The notes beneath the pieces were generated by a model. The model saw nothing but the letters and a program-made list of their open reading frames with translations, was not told where the DNA came from and did no database searches. Positions 27,201 to 38,299 of a DNA stretch of 64,000 bases are shown here, one piece after another. A program made the translations under genes and the position numbers. The stretch covers positions 32,385,850 through 32,449,849 of the forward strand of contig CM047429.1 of NCBI GenBank assembly GCA_026168455.1, written 5' to 3'. Source of the DNA: Theocolax elegans (Eukaryota; Arthropoda; Insecta; Hymenoptera; Cerocephalidae). Each line of letters starts with the position of its first letter. The stretch's first letter is position 1.

Positions 27201-29644
27201 CAGTACCTCAGAACAGTCCGAAATATCCAGGAAAGCCCGCAATTAGAAGAATCATTCCTAAGTATCTCAGAAGTTCCCCAAATATCCAGAAAATCCCGTA
27301 ATTAGTGGAAATACTTCGCTACTATTAGAAATTCCCGAAATCTCCAAGAAATCCCGTTATTATCGGAGTTATCTCAAAATGTTTTAGAATTTTCCGAAAT
27401 ATCCGGAAAACCCGAAATTAGTGGACTTATTCCGCTACTATTCAGAAATACCCGAAATCTGCAGGAAATCCCATTATTATTGAATTTATCTCGAAATAAT
27501 TTTGGAATTCACAATATATCCAGAAGATCCTGCAATTAATGGACTTATTGCGCTACTATTCAGAAATTCCCGAAATCTCCAGGAAATCCCATTATTATTG
27601 AATTTATCTCGAAATAATTTTGGAATTCACAATATAGCCAGAAAATCCCGCAATTAGAGGACTTATTTCGCTACTATTCACCAATTCCCGAAATCTCCAG
27701 GAAATCCCGTATATATTGGACTTATCTCGAAATAATTTTGGAATTCACAATATATCCAGAAAATCGCGCAATTAGAGGACTTATTTCGCTACTATTCAGA
27801 TTTTCCCGAAATGTCCAGGAAATCCCGTTATTTTTTTAGGTACCTCGATATACTTTTGAATTTCCCGATATATACAGAAATTGCCGCCTTTAGTGGACCT
27901 ATTTCGCTACTATATAGAAATTCCCGAAATCACCAGAAAACCCCGTTATTATTGTAGTTATCTCGATATACTTTTGAACTTCTCGAAATATCCAGAAAAT
28001 TCCGCAATTAGTGGAGTTATTTCGCTACTATTCACCAATTCCCGAAATCTCCAGGAAATCCCGTATTTATTGGACTTATCTCAAATACTTTAGTATTTCC
28101 CGAAATATCCAGAAAAACCTGCAATTATAAGACTTATTTCGCTACTAGTCAGATTTTCCCGAAATCTCCACGACATCCCGCAATTGGTTTTCATATCCGA
28201 CAATACCTCAGAAATTCCCGAAATCTGCAGGAAATCCCGTTATTATTGGAGTTATCACAAAATATTTTAGAAATCCCCGAAATCTCTAGGAAATCCTGCC
28301 ATTAGTTTTCTTATCCGCAGTACCTCAGAACAGTCCGAAATATCCAGGAAATCCCGCAATTAGAAGAATCATTCCTAAGTATCTCAGAAGTTCCCCAAAT
28401 ATCCAGGAAATCCCGTAATTAGTGGAAATACTTCGCTACTATTCTGAAATTCCCGAAATCTCCAGGAAATCCCATTATTATTGAATTTATCTCGAAATAA
28501 TTTTGGAATTCACAATATATCCTGAAGATCCTGCAATTAATGGACTTATTGCGCTACTATTCAGAAATACCCGAAATCTGCAGGAAATCCCATTATTATT
28601 GAATTTATCTCGAAATAATTTTGGAATTCACAATATAGCCAGAAAATCCCGCAATTAGAGGACTTATTTCGCTACTATTCACCAATTCCCGAAATCTCCA
28701 GGAAATCCCGTATATATTGGACTTATCTCGAAATAATTTTGGAATTCACAATATATCCAGAAAATCGCGCAATTAGAGGACTTGTTTCGCTACTATTCAG
28801 ATTTTCCCGAAATATCCAGGAAATCCCGTTATTTTTTTAGGTACCTCGATATACTTTTGAATTTCCCGATATATACAGAAATTGCCGCCTTTAGTGGACC
28901 TATTTCGCTACTATATAGAAATTCCCGAAATCATCAGAAAACCCCGTTATTATTGGAGTTATTTCGAAATACTTTTGAACTTCCCGAAATATCCAGAAAA
29001 TCCCGCAATAAGTGGACTTATTGCGCTACTATTCAGAAAATCCCGAAATCTCCAGGAACTCCCATTATTATTGAATTTATCTCGAAATAATTTTGGAATT
29101 CACAATATATCCAGAAATTCCCACAATTAGTGGACTTATTTCGCTACTATTCAGCAATTCCCGAAATCTCCAGGAAATCCCGTTATTATTGTAGTTATCT
29201 CGTATACTTTAGAATTTCCCGAAATATCCAGAAAAACCCGCAATTATAAGACTTATTTCGCTACTATTCAGATTTTCCCGAAATCTCCAGGACATCCCGC
29301 AATTGGTTTTGCATATCCGACAATACCTCAGAAATTCCCGAAATCTCCAGGAAATCCCGTTATTATTGGAGTTATCACAAAATATTTTAGAATTCCCCGA
29401 AATATCTAGGAAATCCTGCCTTTAGTTTTCTTATCCCGCAGTACCTCAGAACAGTCCGAAATATCCAGGAAAGCCCGCAATTAGAAGAATCATTCCTAAG
29501 TATCTCAGAAGTTCCCCAAATATCCAGAAAATCCCGTAATTAGTGGAAATACTTCGCTACTATTTAGAAATTCTCGAAATCTCCAAGAAATCCCGTTATT
29601 ATCGGAGTTATCTCAAAATGTTTTAGAATTTTCCGAAATATCCG
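24231..29644. repeat. Tandem ~2.71-kb block duplication inside the satellite
   Basis: 24,231-26,940 and 26,940-29,644 carry the same series of variant units. The marker CACGGCATCCCG occurs at 24,341 and 27,050, an offset of 2,709 bp or 23 dimers. Within the blocks the variant CAGTACCTCAGAACAGTCCG recurs near 24,490, 25,610, 26,730, 27,200, 28,318 and 29,440, which shows a nested ~1.12-kb order. Confidence 0.85.
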
Positions 29645-30390
29645 GAAAAACCCGCAATTAAAGGACTTATTTCGCTACTATTCAGAATTTCCCGGAATCT
29701 CCACGACATTCCGCAATTAGCTTTATTATCCCGCAATACCTCAGAAAACCCCGAAATATCCACTAAATCCTGCAATTAGTGGACTTGTGTCGCTACTATT
29801 CAGAAATTCGCGAAACCTCCAGTAAAACCCGTTATTATTGGAGTTATCTCGAAATACTTTAGAATTTCCCGAAATATCCAGAAAATGACGCTATTAGTGG
29901 ACTTACTTCGGTACTATTCAGAAAATCCCAATATCTCCCGGAAAATCTGTTATTATTGAACTTATCCCGAAAAACCTCAGAAATGCCTGAAATGTGCAAG
30001 AAATCCCACAATTAGAGTAGTTATTCTGAAAATCCCAGCAATTCCCGTATTACCTCAGAAATTCTCGAAACATCCTGGAAATCCCTTAATTAGCGAGTTA
30101 TCCCGGAATATCGAAGAAATTCCCAAAATATCTGGGAAATCTTGTAATTAGTAGAGTCATCCCGAAGTACCTCAGAAATTCCCGAAATATCCAGGAACTC
30201 CTGTACTTAGTGGAATGATTCCGGAATATCTCAGTAATTCCCTACATATCAAATACCTCCCGCAGTTACTGGAGTTATCCCGTAATATCTCAGAATTTTC
30301 CGTAATATCCAGAAATTTCTGTAATTAGTGGAATGATCACGTAATTCCGCAGACCGAACGAAACAATCAATTTTACTGATTATTCTATCT

Positions 30391-30420
30391 CCATTTACCT
30401 ATACTATCTCAGGTAAATGG
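30391..30420. other. Perfect 10-bp hairpin at the satellite/PLE boundary
   Basis: CCATTTACCT (30,391-30,400) and AGGTAAATGG (30,411-30,420) are exact reverse complements with a 10-nt loop. The hairpin lies just outside the satellite and about 150 bp beyond the 3' side of the PLE fragment. It may belong to that element's 3' terminal region, but I cannot show this. Confidence 0.6.
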
Positions 30421-30573
30421 TTCCTTACTTGGCTCAATACTGAGACTAGCTCGATTAATTAAGGAAAATTCTTCAAAATATATAAAACCTAGTCCAGAAA
30501 TTAAAATCCATTCCAAATCCAAAGCAAGATGAAATAAAACAACTTCTGTTTAACCAGTTAAAATCAGATCAAA

Positions 30574-31530
30574 TTAATAAAAAAAATAAAACCAAGTATA
30601 AATAAAAAATTTTAATGTAGTATTATTATATCTGTAAATATGCAAGTCAAGAAAAGGCAATCTACCATCCAATTCTAGCTCCATTGTAAATTTAAGAGGA
30701 TCACAACAGTTATTAAACTTGTTTAGAACCTCATCAATTTTATCTTCTTTAATTATTAATAGAGTATCATTCACATATCTTTTATACAGTATTATATAGT
30801 TCTTAAAACCACCAAGACATGAGATTTCTAAAGTTTCTAAAACCATATCTGCAAACCATGGGCTGGTACAAAAACCCATAGGAGCTCCCATTATTTATTT
30901 ATACGTTTTATTATTAATCTGTAAAAAAGTTGAGTCCAAGAGTTGCTCTATCCCCTCCATAAATTCCATCCTAACAAGGGGAATGTTATTTTTCAAAAAT
31001 CTCCATTTTTTTATATTGCTTGTAATATTAAATTTTTTGGTAAATTTGAGAAAAGAGAGACCACATCAAAAGAAACAAATCTATAATTGGAGGGGACACT
31101 CAAATTGTCTAATATTTTTTTCAACTCTGTACTGTTCTTTAAGTTTGATACTGGTTTTGGAATATATTTATTAAATAATATACTTAAAGCTTTATCAAAA
31201 GCATAAGTAGGACTATTTAGAGCAGATACTATAATACGAATGGAGAAATTCTCTTTGTGAATCTTGATTAAACCATAAGCTTTAGGTATGTTTGTGTTAT
31301 CTAAATTTAATTTAATTTTATCAAAACTATTTTCATTATTAAAAATGCCTTTATTGTCCCAATCTTTTATAATAGATTGAATTTTAGTTTGCATTTTCCT
31401 AAGCGGACATTTTTTAATTTGTGTATAATATTTTTTATCATTGAGTGAGTCCTCCATCTTCCTAATACACAGTGGGTTTTTGTTTTATATTACTCAATTA
31501 AGATATGTGTTATTATTGCATATGTAATAT
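30574..31530 (-). pseudogene. Second Penelope-like element: RT fragment, broken
   Basis: This RT fragment belongs to a different PLE family from copies A-D. From high to low coordinates it shows PKAYGLIKIHKENFSIRIIV (an N-terminal RT motif typical of PLEs), motif A as FVSFDVVSLFSNLP, motif B as MGAPMGFCTSPWFADMVLE, and the catalytic block as RYVNDTLL, followed by LPFLDLHIYR. The usual YVDD reads YVND. The frame is interrupted near 31,010 by a 1-bp change in a T/A run and near 30,897 by a stop just before the MGAPMG block. No GIY-YIG domain is visible downstream, so the 3' part is missing. The 5' end fades out around 31,530. Confidence 0.88.
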
Positions 31531-31559
31531 TTAGGTGCCATACGGTTTCATTAAACCTT

Positions 31560-32830
31560 AGCACAAATAAACACTATATTTTTAGCGGCTCAATGTTGCA
31601 CACTTTTGGTATTATCTTTGGTCTTGAGCTCGACAGCACCTCTACCGAACATGACCTCTATCTGTATCTTCTTTGCTGCTGTACCGTCGCTTGCTCGCGC
31701 CACATCGCGAATATGTCTAACTGTTTTGTATGTGGCGACCGTTTGCCCAAAAAGGACTATACAGAGATGTGTTCAAACTGTAACCAACTTTCGCACACAA
31801 ATTGTTTTGTATTAGTGTCGAGTTCAGATAAGCTGTGCTCTCGATCGCGGTTAATACTACTGCTAAATCTCTCTCGACTGTTCTGGGATCACCATCTGCT
31901 TGGTTACCGCTCTTAGAAGCCGCGCTCGTCTCTACCACGGCCGAGACCACGCCCTCACCCACTACCTCTTTTTCCAGCACTACTTTAACGCTTTGCCTCG
32001 CCCCTTCGCCATCATTGTCAGAGATTGCTAAGCAACCTCGCGGCACCACGCCTTCCAATTTGAATGAGTCGAGCATGAACTATGGCTACTACTCATCCCG
32101 CTTGGTTCAAACATTTCTAGTATAATAATTTTGAAGATAAGGTCACACGCAACATTTCTGAAAGCTTTAGCATACTTACAAACCGCGCTGAATCGAAACT
32201 GGACGAGGTAAAAACAGAGAGAGCAACTTTATACGCGCGTTGATCAGGTATAAGCATCGGCCAACACGCGTATTACAGAAATCTGAGGTAGGATTAATAC
32301 TCTTAAAGCTACGATGACTTCGCTTTCAGAGGCGATAAATCGAGTCGATAATTGTACTGTATCTAAGGCAGCAAGCCCTGGATTCACAGGTCAACAGGTG
32401 TCAACACAGGTCATTGACTTCCATGCTTGGAATCCTCATACTCAGAATTACGCTTGAAGCATTCATAATAATAACGCTAGTCAACTGTGCATAGCACAAA
32501 GTTCAGCGGCGGCTCATTCACCAAACATCAAGGGACTAATCACTTGGCTGTCCTCACCTTCAGCCCGTGCACTTCTTCCTGAAAAAGTGCATCTTCATAT
32601 TGGCAAAATTGCAAGCGCTGTTCCCAGACTGGGAGGCGATACTTCACTCTCTCTTAGACCGTTATGGCCCAAACGTGTACATGAACTTTATAAAAAACGC
32701 TTTGAAAATTGACTAAACTAGGCTACGCGAGACCTGTTATTGTCAACTTAAATGTATTTATGCGTGAAGTGAGAGGTGGATCTTCCCCATTTAAAATGGT
32801 ATATAAAGCAAGCAATATAATGATGCAGTA
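31560..32830 (+). pseudogene. LINE ORF1 remnant with PHD-like zinc finger
   Basis: A protein starting near 31,713 has a Cys/His finger of the form C-x2-C...C-x2-C-x4-H-x2-C, seen as CFVCGDRL, CSNCNQLSHTNC. ORF1 proteins of CR1/Jockey-group LINEs carry such PHD-like fingers and bind the element's RNA. Frame breaks follow near 31,820 and beyond. Later segments in other frames read like the middle and C-terminal ORF1 regions, for example GLITWLSSPSARALLPEKVH and WPKRVHELYKKRF, ending near 32,712. Some similarity may continue to about 32,830. No endonuclease or RT follows, so this is a 5' fragment. The assignment rests on the finger and on context. Confidence 0.65.
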
Positions 32831-33900
32831 GCAGCAACTTGGCAAATGAGCAGCAAGGCATGCACCAATTTTATAATTTAATAGCAGCATAAAATTATGT
32901 ATATTCGATATTTTAATTGCATTAAATATTTAATTTTTGTTATTAAAACAAATGTTTAATAGGAATGAGAGAGAACGCGTACGTGTGCAGTACGAGAGTG
33001 TCACGAACGCGAAATGAACTCTCAAAGCGGTAAGATATAATATATATAATGTAAGGGTCTAGCCAATCGTACTAGTAATCTATATAAAAACAAAATCGTA
33101 ATCATATACACCATGTACACTAACACAGATAGCAACCAAGCAGACTAGTCATGGAGACTTAACACGAGCACACCGCAATCCAGAAGCATAGTAGGAGAGG
33201 TGAAACTGCTTCCAGGAGGCAACGCACCAGGACCAAACAAGCAGCATACGATGGTCCAGGGTGTCATATTGAGCAGCACGAGCAGCACAAAAGACTCTAG
33301 GAAGCTGTAAAATAATAAATAATTAGATATGATCCTAATTAGGAGGGCACAAGGTAACATATAGCTGCACACAGAAACTGACAGCTACATGCAAGGAGAG
33401 GATTAGAAGTGAGGTTATGGTAATCATAACAATACCATAATTCTCAAATATTAACTAATTGAACATACGAAGCACTCCCTTGAGAGCTAGCTAGATATCT
33501 AGTAAGCAGCCAGAAGTCCTCGCAGCAATGTAGCACTCAGGGAAAGCAGAAGCAAGTAACCCGACGCGCACCAGCTGATTGGGCGCCGTGAGAGTGAGTG
33601 AACGCGAAGATCCGAGTCGGTGTGGAATGTGTGTCGGATGTGTGTACGTGGAAGCGAGCCGCATTCAGCAGCACTCCAGGAGCCGATCTCCGCAAAATCA
33701 GGATGGGTGCACGCTTTGCACCGGGTATTTCGCGATCTTCTCCTGTGCGTAAGTGTGCTTCTTCCTTTCTCCCCTCTCCACCCCTAATTTTTTATGAGCA
33801 TTCTGCATGCATTACCCTCGAATAAGTTCAATTTCAAGAAGAGGGCACTTCTCAAGAATGTACATATTGGCGTCTTCTTCATCTCCTTCTGCTATCAAAA
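32831..33900. other. No confident feature
   Basis: This is mixed-composition sequence. The stretch 33,540-33,770 is relatively GC-rich and holds a short plus-strand frame ending at a donor-like GTGC/GTAAGTG near 33,747. I see no partner acceptor, domain or poly-A signal that would make it a gene. Confidence 0.35.
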
Positions 33901-33908
33901 GAAGGTAA

Positions 33909-35640
33909 TTAACCATACTGTGAAATTCCTTTGTTAGTTTCTTTTTTCTCTACGCTTGCGGATTTTAAATAATTTTGTGTCAAATCATTGAATGTTTTTA
34001 AAATAATAAAATCATCATTCGAATCACTGTTGAATTTTTTGCTATTTATTTGCTTCGAATTAAGTGGTTGTAGTTCACTTAAAGTAATGTAGCAATATGG
34101 ACAAGGATACGTGACTGTTGCAGTTTGTTGTCCAATAGCCATTAATAAAAGTTTAAAATCTGCGATGAATTTATAAAGTATCTGATTCACCTGCGTTAAT
34201 TCAAATCAAATTTTTAAGTTTTCATACGTCTCTTTTATCTTCGGCACAGTTGCCAGTAAAATTAATCGATACACGCTATTATAATTGTGTTTTTTTTTGC
34301 TACGCTTCCACCCTTAGAATACGAAGCTCTTTTGTTGTTTTGATTTTGATTATCATCATCTGTTATAACTGATAATGAAAGTTTAAAGAAAACTTTTTCG
34401 CCATCTACCATTAATTTTATTTTAATATCAGCATTAGTCAAATCAATATTTCGTTTATCATAAAGCAATTCTAAAAATTCCTTTTTTTAAAGGTTTCAAA
34501 TTCACGATAATCTTTTTTGTAAACATTTTCCATTATATTCGATTTTTCATGCATATGTTGAATATAATTTTTAGGAACGGCCTTTCTTCCAGCAAAAACT
34601 CGGATAATTAGTCATTTTCTTCATATGATTTCTCGTCATCCCTGAAGTCGATTGAAACATGTCTAAGCCCTCAGCTGTAAAAACTACATTTTTCTGAACT
34701 TTGTTATTAATAGTGACTTTTAATTTAGCGTTTGATGTGTTTAGTAAAGTATTGTTCAAATTATCATCACTATTTCTTTTTTTCGAAATGGTTAAAACAA
34801 GCTGGTTTTGTTGTTTCTCAGGTAATTTTTCAACGAATTCTAAAGCATTATCATGAGCATTGGAAGAAGAAAGGCCTCGACAAGTATGCCTGATTACCTT
34901 ACCTATTTTTTGTAAACAAAAATTGCAAGTATCAATCGAACTTTTAGAAGGAGCCGTTGTTTTCTCACTGGGTGATTGTTGCATCTCTACTTTAACAACG
35001 TTAGTGCTATTACTTTGATCGATCATAGAGGAAAAGATACGTTTTTGGCCTTTACCTTTCATAGCTTTTCTGTGACCCTTGCAACGTGCAGCTGAACATA
35101 TCTAACAATTACATATCGTTTTATTTCTAGATTTTTTACTTGAATGCATTTTTTCGTAACAAGGCATTTTTGGAAGAGGTCTTTTTGAATTACCGTTGTC
35201 TTGCTCACCAATTGTAAGCCTATAAGAAATGCAGATACTTGAAGGAAACATAGAATTGGCAGTAGCACCCTTTATTGGTATGCTTTTTTATTAAATTACA
35301 AAGTTTTTCAGTTATTAAAAACTCTGAACGTGAACGACCTTTAAAAAAGATTTTTTTCCACAAGTAGCACAAACCTTTACTCTATTCTTCTCATGATCAC
35401 ACGTGTGGTCCAAATCTGATAGATTATTCATTCTCAATGGTATACTTTTATTTGCAGCAATTAAAGTAAATATCAATAAATTCTAAAAGAATTTGAATAA
35501 TTTGATTTTTCAAATCATTCTTCTCATATTTGTAGCTACAACTGATGATCTTGAACTGTGGGGACGTGTTGAAACGTGATCTTAATAGTTTAGACCCATT
35601 CTGGAAATTTATAGGCAGTTTCTGACTATAAAAAGACATA
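33909..35640 (-). pseudogene. Unrecognised Cys-rich transposon-like coding remnant
   Basis: Several minus-strand fragments follow one another in a consistent order, which suggests one decayed protein of about 500 residues. From high to low coordinates they are: an N-terminal region with HTCDHEKNRVKVCATCGKK (near 35,400-35,345); a basic region leading into a second Cys motif, CNFCLQKIGKVIRHTC (about 34,950-34,880); a segment DIKIKLMVDGEKVFFKLSLS (34,430-34,370); and TYPCPYCYITL (near 34,110-34,080). Frame changes lie near 35,270, 35,060, 34,490 and 34,200. The motif order recalls large uncharacterised transposon-derived proteins of invertebrates, but I cannot name the superfamily and found no terminal repeats. 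A decayed host gene is the alternative. Confidence 0.45.
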
Positions 35641-36000
35641 TTTTAGACAGTATTTGATTTTCAGAGTCCGGAACAGAATCGCTAATTTTCACTATTTAAG
35701 GTTTAAATGGCTTACAAGAGTGTGACAGCATACATTCATGACTTTAAAAGTATTTTTATTAAAAAATTCAGAAAATTTTACAAAAAAAGTCACATTTATG
35801 TTTATAGTGAGGAAGGGATTCCCTGGGAGCTTCAAATTTATGAAAATGGGCTTATAATGCAAAAAAGTGCTAAAATGTGTGATGTGGGGACATCACTGAG
35901 GCCACCTGAAAGCAATATATATAATATTATTATCAATTAATAAATAAATAAATTATATTAATTATTTATACTTATCCAGTTGTCCTTATGAGTTGATGCG
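35641..36000. other. No confident feature; one short unrecognised frame
   Basis: A 77-codon plus-strand frame (35,707-35,940) has no domain I recognise. On the minus strand, a TTGCTTTCAG acceptor-like site lies near 35,910 and could belong to the candidate gene just to the right. Confidence 0.3.
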
Positions 36001-36017
36001 AATGTCCAGCAGGTTTT

Positions 36018-36755
36018 CTATTGATCAACGTGTCCGGGGTTCCCTCGGTGACAGCTTTTCCTTGGCACGCTGCATCTGAAAAAGAGAAATATATTAATAT
36101 ATATATTTACTAAACAATATAATTATTAGTAACGACAGGTATTAGAGGGAAATAGATGAGCATTTTATAAATATTAATAATATAAGTGTAGGAAGGTGTA
36201 TGAAGGATGAATACATGGGATTAAATAGGGATAAAGAACAGGTAAAATTAGGGCTGTTAGGAATAATAAATAAATATAAATAGTTATTATTCAGTTAGGA
36301 ATAAAGAAAGTAAGGAGTGTTGTGTGTTAAGAAGAGAGAGGAATGTTAAAAGGGAAGTAAATGTTAGATTATTAAATTTAATTAATTATTAAAAATATAT
36401 ATAGTTATAAAAAAAACACTTACGATTGCACACAGTGGTATATACTTATTAAGGTATATGCTGTCCGTAAGCGATTATTGACAGCGGTGTTGTTGGAGTT
36501 TCGCCGTGTATTGCGTCGCCTGGTAAAGCCTTGGTAGGTGCGTGCGCGCGCCTTTGTACGCGCGCCACTCCGCGGTAGTACCCGGGTACTATTCCCGACG
36601 GTGGGGATCGCGCACACCCGGGGAAATGGTTGCGAGGCACGTTGTTTACGTGTCAGCCCGCGCTCAGTTGTCACCATCTTGAATCGATCTAGATTCAAGC
36701 GCGCGCACACTGAACACGCGGTCCGCCCTCGTATCGATACGGGGATCGCGCGCAT
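36018..36755 (-). CDS. Candidate two-exon gene, unknown product
   Basis: On the minus strand an open frame starts near 36,755 in a GC-rich, CpG-rich block. It runs to a strong splice-donor consensus, CAATC/GTAAGT, with the intron starting at 36,423. A good acceptor, a pyrimidine-rich TTTCTCTTTTTCAG, ends the 348-bp intron at 36,076. Joining across this intron keeps the frame open through a short second exon that stops near 36,018. The predicted product is about 130 residues, Arg-rich, with no domain I recognise. The CpG-rich block would suit a promoter or first exon. Against it: the product is short and basic, and there is no clear poly-A signal. It could equally be part of a transposon or a non-coding transcript. 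Confidence 0.3.
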
Positions 36756-36779
36756 ATAGTCTAGGGAATTCGGAACGCG

Positions 36780-37640
36780 GATAGTGGGGGAACACGTGTA
36801 TAATAGTAAGGAGATAAATTTATATTTGAATTTCGCGCTGTTAACTAGAGAATAATTTAGTCATCTATTGAACCAATCAATAGATGATTTTATTAGAGAT
36901 AAGACTTCCGTATCGGTAAATATATCAGCATATTACGTTATATGACTGTAATTACCTTAAATACGGAAAGTCGAAATACTGGTTGGGACAATGATAACTT
37001 ATGCAAATTAGTTGTCATTTTTATCTATAGTGGGGTAAATAAGGGTAGCTTTATTACACCTGTGCTTAAAGCTTTTAATTATAAAAATTTATCTCGATTA
37101 TAATTAAGAATTCATTTATAATTTATAGTAGTAGTTTTTTACATAAATGTGTTTATTACAAAATTCAATACTTTATCATTAAATTTAATTAATTTTGAGG
37201 AAACTGCCAATGAATTGGTAGCGACTTTAGAGATTTAGCTACTTATTAGTATTGATTTAAAAATAAAAAAATTAAGCGATATTAATCATTTTATTACAAA
37301 TTATACAATTGGTAGTTTCTTAGTAAATTAAACGATACGTATTAAAAATTTAAGATTATTTTACAGATACGTATCAACAATGTATTAACTTTATTTGATT
37401 GCATAGCCCCTCGTTTTTATCCCAATTTTTATACGTACACTACATTTTTATTTGTCTCGGTAATTCTCACATGATTTTTGTAGTAATGTTGATTGTAATA
37501 ATTTTCTCCATGTAATGATACCATTCAACAGAGTCGTAAACTTATGTAAAAAGACAAAACCATATAAGTTTTAAGTAGTTACTAATTTTAGTGACAATAA
37601 ATTATTTTTTTTAAATTTCAACTTAGAGATTCGAAAAAAA
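36780..37640. other. AT-rich, no recognisable feature
   Basis: I found no coding region, RNA gene or repeat family here on either strand. Confidence 0.5.
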
Positions 37641-38110
37641 TTAATTAGATTCTTCGCATACATACCTTTGTATTTGCAATAAAATTTGTAAAAGCATATA
37701 ATACACAATAAGAAGATTGTACCTGCCAGTACCGCATTTCACGGCTTGAACGTCTCGCGTAAAAAATTTGAAATTTTCGATTACTACGTTTATATTACGC
37801 GCAAGAATACCACATTTTTTCGTTCTATAGTCAGTTTTGAAACCTATTATTATATATAGTTTGGCAAGCGACATTTATACTAAAATTGATATAATGGAAT
37901 TCTCAAGTTTTTTCGTACGGGACAAAGGGTTAAATATATACAGTAATCATGTTGTAGATAAAAGTGCCGCATTTCACTGCTTGGAAGTTGCACGTGCAAA
38001 ACTCTGGAATTCTCGAATTCAATGTTAACATTGCTCGTAATGATACTAAAATTCGTACGCTATACGCAGATTTTTCCATTTAAAATAGCATTACAAAATC
38101 TGAGTTGTGC
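37640..38110. repeat. Diverged ~235-bp tandem pair
   Basis: GTACCGCATTTCACGGCTTG near 37,728 and GTGCCGCATTTCACTGCTTG near 37,963 head two similar stretches. In both, the motif is followed by an ACG(T/C)-rich segment, then TTCGATTACTACG- or TTCGAATTC-type sequence and a CGTTCTATAG- or CGTACGCTATACG-type end. They are too diverged to define exact ends. Confidence 0.45.
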
Positions 38111-38211
38111 TTTTGTTGGTACGAGAAGTCGATATAGTTAGAAGTCGATATAGCAGTCGATCGGCCGACACCCGTGGAGAATACTAAATTCGGAACAGCA
38201 ATCTATAACTT

Positions 38212-38257
38212 TCTCTCTGTCTTTCCCTCTCTCCCCCCCCCTCCCTCCCCCCCCCCT

Positions 38258-38296
<39 letters not shown>
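38212..38296. repeat. Polypyrimidine microsatellite: C-rich, then (CT)n
   Basis: A run of C-rich blocks is followed by about 17 CT repeats (about 38,262-38,296). It directly abuts the 5'-truncated start of the LINE to its right. Confidence 0.95.

Positions 38297-38299
<3 letters not shown>

Larger units (their letters stand above)
11476..30350. repeat. ~19-kb array of a 59-bp satellite with 118-bp dimer higher-order structure
   Basis: The monomer is about 59 bp, with the core TTCCCGAAATATCCAGGAAA. Markers at 12,238, 12,297 and 12,356 give exact 59-bp spacing. In the core of the array two monomer types alternate. One contains TTATTATTGGAGTTATCTCG and the other TTAGTGGACTTATTTCGCTA. This makes a ~118-bp dimer: CGCTAC-type markers at 13,401, 13,519, 13,636, 13,753, 13,870 and 13,989 are 117-119 bp apart. 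Because 118 is not a multiple of three and the units are poor in stop codons, many medium-length open frames appear on both strands. None looks like a gene. The size and organisation resemble pericentromeric or centromeric satellite, which is inference. Confidence 0.95.

Noticed and set aside
11527..29130. Dozens of 60-130-codon open frames with similar Tyr/Arg/Ile/Leu-rich peptides on both strands
   Set aside because: They follow the 59/118-bp satellite period, shift frame with every dimer and have no independent coding evidence.
11476..30350. CRISPR-like array
   Set aside because: There are no conserved short repeats separated by unique spacers. The whole unit repeats, as in satellite DNA.
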